DNA from: a virus
Length of the DNA stretch: 64,000 nt
Reading direction: 5' to 3' (one strand)
Virus record (IMG/VR): IMGVR_UViG_3300032092_003271
Span: 32,920-96,919 of that record
Every line of letters begins with the position of its first letter. The first letter of the stretch is position 1. Below the pieces are notes generated by a model that saw only the letters and a list, made by a program, of their open reading frames with translations, made no database searches and had not been told where the DNA came from. Below are positions 16,929 to 26,114 of this stretch, one piece after another. The position numbers and the translations under genes were made by a program.

Positions 16929-17399
16929 TTAAATTATTTGTTTCATTATTTGGTTTATTCTGTCAAGGTCTTCTTTAATTCTAACATCTTGTGTAAAAGT
17001 GCTATGTTCCTTAGAAGGTCTTGACATATCGGCAATAGGTCCTAAATCTTTAATTAATTTATCATCTATTTCGTCCGGCATATAATCGTTTTGTATTTGA
17101 TTTGAAAAATTGTCATTTTTTCTGAGTCCTTGAATTGTATTCTCAACCCAATTTTTCATATAATCGGCTCCATTTAAAACAAATGGTGCGTCAGTCCCAT
17201 CACCTTCATAATTATCAAACCAATTTTTTATCCTACCAAGTTGTTGGTATGTTACATATCCAGTATCCCTTAATTCCTCATTTCTTTTGTGACCTTCAAT
17301 TGATGGGTCTGAATTAGGAATGTGATCAAAACATACTTGAAGATATTCAACTACTTCTTTTGGTAGTTCAATAGTTTTATTATATAAATTACTATTCAC
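16929..17399 (-). CDS. Hypothetical phage protein
   Basis: A 156-residue acidic, helix-rich protein with no recognised family. Visible segments include LPKEVVEYLQVCFDHIPNSD near the start, YQQLGRIKNWFDNYEG, and a helical C-terminus (IKEDLDRINQIMKQII). It overlaps the preceding gene by 8 bases. Codon use and spacing match its neighbours, supporting that it is real. Function unknown; a structural or scaffold role is only a guess. Confidence 0.6.
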   Translation of the reverse strand: MNSNLYNKTIELPKEVVEYLQVCFDHIPNSDPSIEGHKRNEELRDTGYVTYQQLGRIKNWFDNYEGDGTDAPFVLNGADYMKNWVENTIQGLRKNDNFSNQIQNDYMPDEIDDKLIKDLGPIADMSRPSKEHSTFTQDVRIKEDLDRINQIMKQII

Positions 17400-18276
17400 C
17401 TTGTTTTAAATGTTTTACCAATTTATCAATACTAATACCTTCTTTATCTGCAAGTCTTTTAATCGCTTCAATATTTCTTATTAATATTTTAGAGACTGGT
17501 TTAGATAATTTATCGTCTTCTTTTGTTTTTTTTACAACTTCTTTGTCTTTGGATTTTTTTGAAAGTAATATCTCATCAATCAAAGTTTCCATTTTTTCTT
17601 TTTCTAATTCAGACAATCTTCTTTTTGTAAAACAATTTTTACAATGTCCTCGTTTCTTTTCGTTTTTTAATTCTTTATCTAAATTTCTATCAAACCCCAA
17701 TCTTTTTAATCTTTCATCCCTTTCAATAGGATCCTCAACCTCCATCTTTTTTAATATTTTATTTGCAACATCATAAGTAGGTGCAAATTCGGTTTCTTCA
17801 AAACCAAAAGATTCAGATTGATCAACTTCACTTAATGTGTTATTTTTCACATCTTCAGACTCACCATAATAAACACGAATGAATGGCCACTGTTGAGCTC
17901 TAGTCATACGAACAGTTTGGTCCATAGTTTTCTTGGCCAAATTTCTTTGGTTTAATACGGGTATGTTAGAACTTATTAAAGAACCATCAGGGTCAACTAA
18001 TTCATCAATTTCACCGTCATTATGTTTCTTCTTACTATGAGAATCAATTAATTTGTGAACTTGTTGTTTTGTTAACTTTTTACCTGATTTTAATATTTTT
18101 GAAATTAACTTTTGAATTTCTTCAAATACAGATTTATCAACCTCAATAAATTCATCTTCTTTTCTGGATTCAGATAATGTTTCAGATACTGAATAATATA
18201 TACCAACTTTATTCCCTTTATCTTTTAAAAAGAAATAATACGGTTTTTCAAAATACTCTTTATTCAATTCTATCAT
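17392..18276 (-). CDS. Hypothetical charged coiled-coil-like phage protein
   Basis: The start at 18276 is chosen because an upstream ATG would run through the divergent gene's start and both motif copies. The 294-residue protein begins IELNKEYFEKPYYFFLKDKG and becomes very rich in Lys/Glu, with probable coiled-coil stretches around EELQ-like IQKLISKILKSGKKL and ELEKEKMETLIDEILL. A single CKNC pair lies near residue 212. The TRAQQWPFIRVYYGES segment is the only compact-looking part. I do not recognise it. It heads the five-gene minus-strand group. Confidence 0.6.
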   Translation of the reverse strand: MIELNKEYFEKPYYFFLKDKGNKVGIYYSVSETLSESRKEDEFIEVDKSVFEEIQKLISKILKSGKKLTKQQVHKLIDSHSKKKHNDGEIDELVDPDGSLISSNIPVLNQRNLAKKTMDQTVRMTRAQQWPFIRVYYGESEDVKNNTLSEVDQSESFGFEETEFAPTYDVANKILKKMEVEDPIERDERLKRLGFDRNLDKELKNEKKRGHCKNCFTKRRLSELEKEKMETLIDEILLSKKSKDKEVVKKTKEDDKLSKPVSKILIRNIEAIKRLADKEGISIDKLVKHLKQGE

Positions 18277-18291
18277 GGTATAGTTTTTACA

Positions 18292-18319
18292 ATAAATACT
18301 TTCATTTGTTGTATTTATA
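18292..18319. promoter_or_regulatory. Divergent pair of TATTTAT promoter-like motifs
   Basis: The 53-base gap between two divergent genes holds one copy of TATTTAT on each coding strand: minus strand at 18298-18292 (15 bases before the minus gene) and plus strand at 18312-18318 (11 bases before the plus gene). The plus copy extends to TATTTATA, whose complement is the T4 late-promoter core TATAAATA. Which strand each copy serves cannot be told from sequence alone. Confidence 0.5.
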
Positions 18320-18329
18320 AGTAAAACAC

Positions 18330-20576
18330 ATGGCATACCAAAATATAAATCAATATAACTACCCAAAGTTAAAGTTACAACTCATTTATGATGGGCAAGA
18401 TATGTCTTTGGCGTCTGATGAGGTAGACTTTAATCAAGAGGTAGTTTTTTCTCCATATATAATAGGTACAGATAATGGTGAAAAATTACCTGTGAATGTT
18501 GATTTAAATAGTCCATTATCAACTCAAAACTTAACATTGAGCTATGGTGTGTATAACCCTAATAATGTTGTAATCTCAGAATCATTTTATGAACCTAAAG
18601 ATTTAAGAATTGATTGTTTTACTGCAGGAACAACTTGTGATATTGGTTTAACGGGAATAGATAATGGTTTAGTTGATAATATTGTCGGTGAAACTTTAAA
18701 TTATACAAATGGTTTATTCACAGATGCGGTTAAGTTTGATAGGATGTTTTACGATAGACGAATGAAGTTCATTCAAACAACTACAAATGTCCCACAAAAT
18801 AATAGATTTTCAGGTATACCAAAATATACGGCCTATGAAATGGTATCTAAAAATAATCCACAAGTTGGGAGATACGTTGAATTATATGGTGGGTTTTATC
18901 AAGGATTTTATAAATTGTTTGGTTATGATTATGAAATTCTACCCGAAAGAATGAAAAAAGGGTGGTCTGTTGAAATGATCTTGAAACCTAGATTAATTAA
19001 TGAATATACCCCAAAACCTGGATACGAAACACTAAATCAAATTTACCCGAATAATAAAAATACTTTATTTTATTTAGGGACAAGAGCTGAAAATAAATTT
19101 TACCATTATGCCGATGGATCACCAAAATGTGATCCTAATTATGTTAGAGTGACTTCAGAATTAGCGGGATGTTTTCAAACGTGCGCTTGTTGTAATTATG
19201 ACGTAAATAATAGTAGATGTATATACGTATACCCGCCAAGACCAATTGGTGGTGTTTATGACCCACATATTAATTATGGTTGTAATCTTTGTAATGGAAA
19301 TCCTGAGACTAAACTCACTTGTGGATGTGGTTGTGATTTAGATCCTTGTCTCACTTGTGGATGGATGTGTTTTGAACATAAATGTAGCACAGTTATAGTC
19401 CCTTCCCCTACACCAACACCAACTCCTACACCAACCCCTCCTTGTGATACTTACCCAACTGAAGTTTCGTGTCCACCAAAACCTTGTTGTACATCATGCC
19501 CAAGTTGTGGATGCGATACTTGCGGTTGTCCACCACCATACCCATCAGATACATTTTCATCTATTGAGGATACTTGTGAAAAGGACCCCAAGTTTGATGC
19601 ATTATCAAACAATTTTTCAATTAGATTGTGCGGTGACCCAAAGAATCCAGGAATTGGTATTAGAGTTTTAAAAATAACAGGAGATTGTGAAACTACAGGA
19701 ACATGCGTAACAGGACAAACATATGTAACAGGTTATACAATACAAGATATTTGTACACCACCAATTTATCCTTTTTGTTTACAAACTAATCCTGCTTGGT
19801 TGGAGTATGAGCATTGGTTCCAATTAGACGTTGTGTTTGAAAGATACACGTTTATTGATTATTGTGATTTAAGATGGTTTGGAGGTTTAGATCAAATTAC
19901 AAGAGTTGAGTTTTTGGCCTCTCTTGCTAATAACACGGTATCTTTAATTGGACCTCCTGTAACAAATGGTTATGATGTTCCACAACAAGTTGAGATAGTA
20001 CAATTAAATCAAATATGGTTAGATGAGACAAAGTTTAGAAGAGGTAGATTAAGAATTTTTATTAATGGAAGAATATTCTACACAATTGAAGATTTTGAAG
20101 AAGTTATACCAAGAGCTTTAGATACTGATAAAGAAAAACAAGTTGCGGTTCCATTTAATATGTCTTGGGGTGGAGGAACACAAGGTTTACATGAAAATTT
20201 AACTTTATCATCATGTACCGCAACAACTATTGGTGATTATATACAAGATCCTGAATGTTTTCCTGAAAATATTTTAAGTGCAACTACTTTAAATAAATTA
20301 AAAACACACATTCTTTTAGAAGAAAATTTTGCAGGAACTTTTGAAGGTGGAATATCCCAATTTAGATTTTATACTGAACCTTTATCAGCTCCCGAAGTCA
20401 AACATAATTTTAAATTATTGAAAGATAAATTTATGATGTTTGACCCTGATTGCCCTGTTTGTAACACTGAAACTTGTGCGCCTAACGATTACACATATAT
20501 AATTTCTAATGATGTAACAACTACAACCACAACATCATCAGGATCAACAGGTAGAGTTTCTTTTAGTTTAGGTTAA
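18330..20576 (+). CDS. Large virion adhesin with Cys-rich region, Pro-Thr linker and LamG-like region
   Basis: A 748-residue probable tail or capsid adhesin. Residues about 276-410 are extremely Cys-rich with many CxxC and CGCGC patterns, interrupted by a Pro-Thr linker (PTPTPTPTPTPP, about 359-370). The second half (about 425-700) has the beta-rich pattern of a LamG/concanavalin A-like jelly roll, including RGRLRIFINGRIFYTIEDFEE and a late FEGGISQFRFYTEPLS. It ends in a Thr/Ser-rich tail. No signal peptide is present, as expected for a virion protein. The same kinds of linker recur in three other genes here. Exact structural role unknown. Confidence 0.7.
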   Translation: MAYQNINQYNYPKLKLQLIYDGQDMSLASDEVDFNQEVVFSPYIIGTDNGEKLPVNVDLNSPLSTQNLTLSYGVYNPNNVVISESFYEPKDLRIDCFTAGTTCDIGLTGIDNGLVDNIVGETLNYTNGLFTDAVKFDRMFYDRRMKFIQTTTNVPQNNRFSGIPKYTAYEMVSKNNPQVGRYVELYGGFYQGFYKLFGYDYEILPERMKKGWSVEMILKPRLINEYTPKPGYETLNQIYPNNKNTLFYLGTRAENKFYHYADGSPKCDPNYVRVTSELAGCFQTCACCNYDVNNSRCIYVYPPRPIGGVYDPHINYGCNLCNGNPETKLTCGCGCDLDPCLTCGWMCFEHKCSTVIVPSPTPTPTPTPTPPCDTYPTEVSCPPKPCCTSCPSCGCDTCGCPPPYPSDTFSSIEDTCEKDPKFDALSNNFSIRLCGDPKNPGIGIRVLKITGDCETTGTCVTGQTYVTGYTIQDICTPPIYPFCLQTNPAWLEYEHWFQLDVVFERYTFIDYCDLRWFGGLDQITRVEFLASLANNTVSLIGPPVTNGYDVPQQVEIVQLNQIWLDETKFRRGRLRIFINGRIFYTIEDFEEVIPRALDTDKEKQVAVPFNMSWGGGTQGLHENLTLSSCTATTIGDYIQDPECFPENILSATTLNKLKTHILLEENFAGTFEGGISQFRFYTEPLSAPEVKHNFKLLKDKFMMFDPDCPVCNTETCAPNDYTYIISNDVTTTTTTSSGSTGRVSFSLG

Positions 20577-20606
20577 ATCAAAAAGATATAAATAAGGTTA
20601 TGGTTG

Positions 20607-20613
20607 TATTTAT
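20607..20613 (+). promoter_or_regulatory. TATTTAT motif; T4-late-like TATAAATA lies just upstream
   Basis: A TATTTAT copy ends 11 bases before the ATG at 20625. An exact TATAAATA (T4 late-promoter core) lies on the same strand at 20587-20594. Either could start transcription of the fibre genes. Confidence 0.45.
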
Positions 20614-20624
20614 TTAGAAATACA

Positions 20625-21650
20625 ATGAGTCAAATTATTACAATAAATAGTATCAATCACGACGGTGAACTAGCCAATGTTTTGTTCACGCCTGATAATG
20701 ATCCTGTTGTGATAAATTTGGGTGACATAACTTTACCATTTGTTTTTGAACCATCTTTATTAATACCACCAAGAGAAGTTTATGGAACTTACACAATTTA
20801 CACATATGAGGATAAATGTACTAATATATTACAAGTACCACGCCCAACACCTACACCGACACCAACAGTAACACCAACAAGAACTGCAACGCCAACACCT
20901 ACACCAACACCAACAGTAACACCAACATACGAACCTTGTGCTTCTGCAACACCTGCACCAACACAAAATCCTACACCGACGCCAACAAGAACCCCAAGAC
21001 CTACACCGACGCCAACGACTACACTACCACCTTGTTTGTCACAAACACCGACACCAACACCGACACCAACACCGACTACACCTCCGAATTATTTCGCGTA
21101 TTTGTTTATAGAACCTGTTTCAGGATCATCCGCAATTGGTTCGTATATGTATTCGAATGGATCTAACTTCTTCGGATTCACAAACGCTTCCCAACCAACA
21201 CAAAGTCAGACGCAATTCAATATAGATATGAATTTATATATGAACTACTCTTCATGGACTAATGGACAATTCCCTAGCATCATTGTCCAATCTGTTTCAC
21301 AAACTACAGGTGGTGATGATCTATTTGGAAACCCAATCAGTAAATATAATTTCTTTACAACAGAAATTAAATCTGGTACAGTACTTTCAAAAGCTTGGTA
21401 CACTTGGTTTATTCCTGTAATTGCGACAAATAATGAAATACAAACTGAAATCTACATTAATGCAATGGGTAACCCGACCCAACAAGAATCTGTTGGAACT
21501 GAACCTACTATTAATAGTTATTTAGTTAACTACACAGGATCAACGATTCCTTCAGGAACTTATCGAGTTTATACAACATTCCCTAACCAAATATTTAGGT
21601 TAAACAATAATAACAATATTTATTTTAGAGGTAGCGATACCCAACCATAA
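20625..21650 (+). CDS. Virion protein with long Pro-Thr repeat stalk
   Basis: The ATG at 20625 is preferred over an in-frame TTG seven codons earlier, which lies inside the TATTTAT motif. The 341-residue protein has an N-terminal beta domain (residues 1-70), a PTPTPT-type stalk of about 80 residues (about 72-153) and a C-terminal beta-rich domain (FAYLFIEPVSGSSAIGSYMYSNGSN onward) ending in an Asn-rich tip. The stalk resembles mucin-like linkers: Thr in Pro context is a common O-glycan acceptor. A tail fibre or decoration protein is likely; the stalk may be glycosylated by phage enzymes (inference). Confidence 0.65.
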   Translation: MSQIITINSINHDGELANVLFTPDNDPVVINLGDITLPFVFEPSLLIPPREVYGTYTIYTYEDKCTNILQVPRPTPTPTPTVTPTRTATPTPTPTPTVTPTYEPCASATPAPTQNPTPTPTRTPRPTPTPTTTLPPCLSQTPTPTPTPTPTTPPNYFAYLFIEPVSGSSAIGSYMYSNGSNFFGFTNASQPTQSQTQFNIDMNLYMNYSSWTNGQFPSIIVQSVSQTTGGDDLFGNPISKYNFFTTEIKSGTVLSKAWYTWFIPVIATNNEIQTEIYINAMGNPTQQESVGTEPTINSYLVNYTGSTIPSGTYRVYTTFPNQIFRLNNNNNIYFRGSDTQP

Positions 21651-21662
21651 AATTGATATAGA

Positions 21663-24600
21663 ATGGCAAATCCATATAAAAATCCACAAACACCTTTATT
21701 AGCGGTTGGAACTTTCTCAGTTCAACCAAGTCAGACATTTGGTACTAATTTTAGTATATATAGTGTTGGTGGTTATATGGAAGTTTATGAACTTCAGGAT
21801 TTAATTTATACAATCCCAACTGGATCTCAAGGAGATATAGAATTTTCAGGTAATACAATTCCAATACAATTCCAAAAAGGTAGTGGATCGGTTTTCTCAC
21901 CTGACGTTTTAACATTAAATTCGGATAATATTTCGTCAGGTCGTAGAAGACTTGGTATGTTGGCGTATGTTTATTCAACACAAGAAATATTCCAATATAA
22001 TATCCCAAATTATACGACACTTTGGAATAACGCATTGGCGGCTTCAGGACCTGGTGGACCAACCGTACTACAATCAAAATTTGGAACCACAGTAAAAAGT
22101 AATTCAGCTGCAGGACAAGCGTTAATTAATGCTTGGACAGGATCAACAATTCAGGGTCACAGTGGTGGAACTGCCAATTCTAATTGGAGATTATTAGACA
22201 CAGGTGGATGTTGTATTACAGGATTTACATACAACAATGACAATAGTTTCACTATATACGATGATAATGGTGGTGTATTTACCGCATCTTTTGATGTTGT
22301 TACAGGATTGACAGTATCAGGAGGATCTTTAATTGTTAATGGTGTTAATATTACAGGTGACACATTTACAACAGGAGGTACATATTTTAGTGCAACAAGT
22401 ACAATAGATTTATATGACAATCAAGGGGGTATTGTTACAATTACAGGTATAACGGCATCAGGTGTTGCAGGATCAAACGGATCTTCAGGTTCTAGCGGTA
22501 CTTCAGGAACATCAGGAACATCAGGATCTAATGGATCTTCAGGTATATCCGGTTCTTCAGGATCTAGTGGGACTAGCGGAACATCAGGTGTAAGCGGTTT
22601 ATCAGGAACGAGCGGTTCTTCAGGTTCTTCAGGTTCTTCAGGAATTTCAGGATCTTCAGGGACTTCAGGAACTAGAGGTTCTTCAGGGACTTCAGGAACT
22701 TCAGGGACTAGAGGTTCTTCAGGTAGTTCAGGAAGTGGTGGTACAAGCGGTACAAGCGGAGTTAGTGGTGCGTCAGGAACTAGCGGTACAAACGGTACAA
22801 GCGGTAGTTCAGGAACATCAGGAAGTAGTGGTACAAACGGTACTTCAGGAACATCAGGAACTTCTGGTACAGGTGGTACTTCAGGTATAAACGGACAATC
22901 AAATTCATTATTCCCATATAACGCAAGAGTAGATATCCAATCAGGAGATCCAGGTAATACAAATATTATTTGGAATAATGTAACACAATCGGCATCAACA
23001 CAAATAAATATTTCACATTTAGATAATGATAATGATGATATTGATATATTTTTGGGGTTAATTCCAAGTGGAACAACAATTATTATCCAAGACCAAATTA
23101 ATTCAACTGAATTTCAAAAATGGATTGTTGGAGTTGGTGTTGAAGCGGCTCCCAATTCATATTGGACTTTTCCTGTTACATTAGTATCATCAACCATTGA
23201 ATTTACAGGTGGGGAAAATATATTATTTATTATAGGACAATTACCTTCTGGAACAAGTGGGGTATCAGGAACATCAGGAACATCAGGATCTAATGGTTCT
23301 TCAGGTACGTCAGGAAATAGCGGTACAGACGGAACTTCAGGGTCTAGTGGTTCTTCAGGAAGTAGTGGTTCTTCAGGAAGAAGTGGTTCTTCAGGTACGT
23401 CAGGAACTAGCGGTATAGATGGAAACGATTCTTCGAATAGTGGTAGATGGGGATATGAGGGCATTTCTACTACTCCCGGACCTGGTCGTTTTGGGACGGA
23501 TAACCCGGTAATGAGTTTAATTGGGTATGTCTACATAAATTCAGAAGCCGAAAACGGTGTAGATTATTCTACATGGCTTTCAGGAGTAGATAGTATACAA
23601 AACCTTGGATTCCCTGTTTCTTTACAAATTACACAGGTAGGTTCTAACAATATTATCGGTATATGGGAAGTTGTTTCTATTACTTCAACAGGTAGTGTTT
23701 ACGAGTTTCAAGTTGACCCGCCATTTGTTACAAATGGTACTATAACAGATACTTGTACAATATCATGGGTATATAATGGGATCAGTGGTTCTTCAGGTTC
23801 TTCAGGAATTTCAGGATCTTCAGGAATTTCAGGTTCTTCAGGTTCTTCAGGTTCTTCAGGTTCTTCAGGAATTTCAGGATCTTCAGGGACTTCAGGAACT
23901 AGAGGTTCTTCAGGGACTTCAGGGACTAGAGGTTCTTCAGGTAGTTCAGGTTCTTCAGGGACTTCAGGGACTAGAGGTTCTTCAGGGACTTCAGGGGCTT
24001 CAGTTGCCGTTAATGGTATCACAAATTACGTTGTTAAATTTACAGGGTCAACAGGTATCGGTAATAGTCAAATTTTTGATAATGGAACCACAGTAAGTAT
24101 CGGTACATCCGCATCGACTAGTAATTACAAATTAGATGTTCGTGGAGCAACCATTATGTCTGCAACAACAGGAACAAGTCTAACTGTAATTAGTTCAGGT
24201 AACAGTACATCGGCACCCGTACTTTCAGTCCAAGGATCACAAGGCGAATTGTTTAGTGTTACGGATAGTTTAATTGGATCTTTATTTTCCGTTAATGACA
24301 TTTCAGGTTTACCTATACTGGAGGTATTTTCTGATAGTACCACAATAATTGGTAACTATTTAGCGCCTTCATTATATACGACAACAAAAGTAACATCGAT
24401 AACTGCATCAACTGGAACAACAATATATTCAATACCGATCAGTGCATACACATCTTCATTTATTGATTATTATGTAAGTGGAGCCACAGGTATGAGAGCA
24501 GGTAATATTATGGCAATATGGAGCGGGACTACTGTACAATCAACAGATAATTCAACCGCAGACATCGGTAGTACAACACCTTTAACATTTGGGTTTTTGG

Positions 24601-24680
24601 TTTCGGGGTCAACAACATTATTTAGTGCGTCAGCATCAACAGGGAATTGGACTGTTGAGTCCATAATAAGGGCATTGTAA
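21663..24680 (+). CDS. Collagen-like tail fibre with Gly-X-Ser repeats
   Basis: A 1005-residue fibre protein. An N-terminal domain (about 1-265) is followed by three collagen-like blocks of Gly-X-Ser triplets (X is mostly Ser or Thr, also Ile, Val, Arg). A globular NDSSNSGRW module between the second and third blocks (about 593-705) is shared with the fibre at 46.5-48.4 kb. The C-terminal domain (about 780-1005) resembles other fibre tips. Gly at every third position predicts a triple helix, but proline is almost absent, so it would be unusual. Repeated Ser/Thr make it a prime glycosylation target (inference). It lies 12 bases after the preceding stalk protein gene. Confidence 0.8.
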   Translation: MANPYKNPQTPLLAVGTFSVQPSQTFGTNFSIYSVGGYMEVYELQDLIYTIPTGSQGDIEFSGNTIPIQFQKGSGSVFSPDVLTLNSDNISSGRRRLGMLAYVYSTQEIFQYNIPNYTTLWNNALAASGPGGPTVLQSKFGTTVKSNSAAGQALINAWTGSTIQGHSGGTANSNWRLLDTGGCCITGFTYNNDNSFTIYDDNGGVFTASFDVVTGLTVSGGSLIVNGVNITGDTFTTGGTYFSATSTIDLYDNQGGIVTITGITASGVAGSNGSSGSSGTSGTSGTSGSNGSSGISGSSGSSGTSGTSGVSGLSGTSGSSGSSGSSGISGSSGTSGTRGSSGTSGTSGTRGSSGSSGSGGTSGTSGVSGASGTSGTNGTSGSSGTSGSSGTNGTSGTSGTSGTGGTSGINGQSNSLFPYNARVDIQSGDPGNTNIIWNNVTQSASTQINISHLDNDNDDIDIFLGLIPSGTTIIIQDQINSTEFQKWIVGVGVEAAPNSYWTFPVTLVSSTIEFTGGENILFIIGQLPSGTSGVSGTSGTSGSNGSSGTSGNSGTDGTSGSSGSSGSSGSSGRSGSSGTSGTSGIDGNDSSNSGRWGYEGISTTPGPGRFGTDNPVMSLIGYVYINSEAENGVDYSTWLSGVDSIQNLGFPVSLQITQVGSNNIIGIWEVVSITSTGSVYEFQVDPPFVTNGTITDTCTISWVYNGISGSSGSSGISGSSGISGSSGSSGSSGSSGISGSSGTSGTRGSSGTSGTRGSSGSSGSSGTSGTRGSSGTSGASVAVNGITNYVVKFTGSTGIGNSQIFDNGTTVSIGTSASTSNYKLDVRGATIMSATTGTSLTVISSGNSTSAPVLSVQGSQGELFSVTDSLIGSLFSVNDISGLPILEVFSDSTTIIGNYLAPSLYTTTKVTSITASTGTTIYSIPISAYTSSFIDYYVSGATGMRAGNIMAIWSGTTVQSTDNSTADIGSTTPLTFGFLVSGSTTLFSASASTGNWTVESIIRAL
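22461..22893 (+). repeat. Collagen-like Gly-X-Ser block 1
   Basis: About 48 consecutive Gly-X-Ser-type triplets, built from related codons such as TCA-GGA/GGT and AGT/AGC-GGT. Third position is nearly always Ser, with occasional Arg, Asn or Gly. Confidence 0.85.
23245..23425 (+). repeat. Collagen-like Gly-X-Ser block 2
   Basis: About 20 Gly-X-Ser triplets in the same reading frame, ending at the shared NDSSNSGRW module. Confidence 0.85.
23778..24003 (+). repeat. Collagen-like Gly-X-Ser block 3
   Basis: About 25 triplets, dominated by GSS, GIS and GTS with several GTR. It contains near-identical short nucleotide repeats of ggttcttcaggt type, which would be prone to slippage. Confidence 0.85.
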
Positions 24681-24681
24681 T

Positions 24682-25386
24682 ATGGCATTTAATTATTCAC
24701 CTAAAATAGTTACAGATAGATTAGCCATGTATTTAGATGCGGCTAACACCAAATCATATGTTTCAGGTTCAACTACCGCCTATTCATTAACTGGATCGAT
24801 TAACGGTTCATTAATTAATGGAACAGGATATAGTAATATAAATGGAGGGGCTTGGAGGTTTGACGGTATAGATGATAGTATTTTTTATGGTCTTCAACCA
24901 ATTAACTTTAATCCCTCAACTCAACCTTTCTCTATGGGTGGATGGGCCAATTTACTTTCAACCGGAGGAAATGGAAATAGGGCCGTAATATTAGACATAT
25001 GCGGTACTAATACATCTCGTTTATATATTGCTATAGATAAAACTAATTTACGTTTGATTGTTGATATAAGACCACCTGCCGGAACAGTTTACGTTCCAGT
25101 ATCCGGTAATACAAATTCAATTTCATTAGGAAGATGGGTTTATGGTATGGTTACATTCGATGGGGGTACTATTAATTTATATCAAAATGGAGAATTAATT
25201 AGTACCGCAACTGGTTTTACTAATTACCCCGTTATAAATTACAATTGGTATAGCGGATTTCAAGATGATGATGACGCAGATATGAATGGATATATAAGTT
25301 CAGTCTCATTTTATCTAAAAACATTATCGGCATCAGAAGTTCTCCAAAACTATAACGCAATTAAATCACGATACGGATTATTATAA
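24682..25386 (+). CDS. LamG-like (concanavalin A-like) fibre-associated protein 1
   Basis: The 234-residue protein is a single LamG-type jelly roll: MYLDAANTKSYVSGSTT, then FDGIDDSIFYG, QPFSMGGWANL, GRWVYGMVTFDGGTINLYQNGELIS, and a C-terminal EVLQNYNAIKSRYGLL signature shared with the next two genes. Such domains commonly bind carbohydrate and occur at phage fibre ends. Its ATG follows the fibre stop by 1 base and its own stop overlaps the next start (TAATG). It may bind host glycans directly or associate with the collagen-like fibre (inference). Confidence 0.75.
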   Translation: MAFNYSPKIVTDRLAMYLDAANTKSYVSGSTTAYSLTGSINGSLINGTGYSNINGGAWRFDGIDDSIFYGLQPINFNPSTQPFSMGGWANLLSTGGNGNRAVILDICGTNTSRLYIAIDKTNLRLIVDIRPPAGTVYVPVSGNTNSISLGRWVYGMVTFDGGTINLYQNGELISTATGFTNYPVINYNWYSGFQDDDDADMNGYISSVSFYLKTLSASEVLQNYNAIKSRYGLL

Positions 25387-26114
25387 TGGCAGGAAGAATA
25401 ACATATTACGGTGCTGTAGTAAAAGACGGTCTTGTTTTAGATTTAGATGCCGCAAAACGTGATTCATATATTGGAAATGGAATTGTATGGACGGATGTTT
25501 CAGGATTCCAAAATATTGGTACGTTAACAAATGGACCTACATTTGATTCAAACAATGGGGGTAGTATTCTATTTGATGGTGTAGATGATGAGGTTCTTGT
25601 TGGTAATGACCGTTATACTATGGTTTCGGCAATGACTTGGGACATATGGGTTAAAAGAATTTCTGATGGAAATGTATTCAACATGATGATGAGTAATTTT
25701 ATGCCATATATGGCTTTCAGAGGGACTGATAGCGGCTCAGACATAAATAAATTTAATGTTGCATACCGTACAGTCACAGGAGTTACGACAACTCAAAGAA
25801 ATTTATTAACGACAGGCGCAACTTTTAGTAATAACATATGGTATAATTTTACTTACACTTTATTGTATGATTTACAAAATCAACTTGCAACCGCAAAAAT
25901 TTATGTTAACGGAGTATTCAACACGTCATCTTCAAATAACAGTGATTCAGTTTACCAACCATCTGTAGGTAGTAGATTACGTTTAGGTAACTATACGTCA
26001 AATCAATATCCGTTTCCTGGTAACATTAGTAATTTTAAAATCTATCATAAAATACTTTCAGACTCAGAAGTTCTCCAAAACTATAATGCACTAAAAGGGA
26101 GGTACGGACTATGA
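25386..26114 (+). CDS. LamG-like fibre-associated protein 2
   Basis: Second of three tandem paralogues, 242 residues. It has LVLDLDAAKRDSYIGNG, FDGVDDEVLVG, MTWDIWVKRISDG, a YVNGVFNTSSSNN hairpin and the C-terminal EVLQNYNALKGRYGL. Part of its sequence is identical at the DNA level, over 74 bases, to a LamG domain in the gene at 44.2-45.9 kb. Its start overlaps the upstream stop by 1 base and its stop overlaps the next start by 4, so the three are translated together. Carbohydrate binding is expected from the fold but not shown. Confidence 0.75.
   Translation: MAGRITYYGAVVKDGLVLDLDAAKRDSYIGNGIVWTDVSGFQNIGTLTNGPTFDSNNGGSILFDGVDDEVLVGNDRYTMVSAMTWDIWVKRISDGNVFNMMMSNFMPYMAFRGTDSGSDINKFNVAYRTVTGVTTTQRNLLTTGATFSNNIWYNFTYTLLYDLQNQLATAKIYVNGVFNTSSSNNSDSVYQPSVGSRLRLGNYTSNQYPFPGNISNFKIYHKILSDSEVLQNYNALKGRYGL
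25818..25891 (+). repeat. 74-bp perfect repeat, copy 1
   Basis: Identical over 74 bases to 44951-45024 although the flanking DNA has diverged. It encodes a LamG strand region. Recent gene conversion or recombination between fibre genes is the simplest explanation. Confidence 0.9.

Noticed and set aside
20604-20625. TTG start seven codons upstream in the Pro-Thr stalk gene
   Set aside because: The TTG overlaps the TATTTAT motif and the ATG at 20625 fits the usual distance from the motif.
22461-24003. Repetitive DNA that could be taken for a CRISPR array or minisatellite
   Set aside because: The repeats are in frame, encode continuous Gly-X-Ser triplets within a large gene and have no spacer structure.
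23708-24022. Antisense open frame rich in Pro-Glu-Val (PEEPEVP type)
   Set aside because: It is the exact complement of the Gly-X-Ser repeats, so its composition is a by-product of the coding strand.
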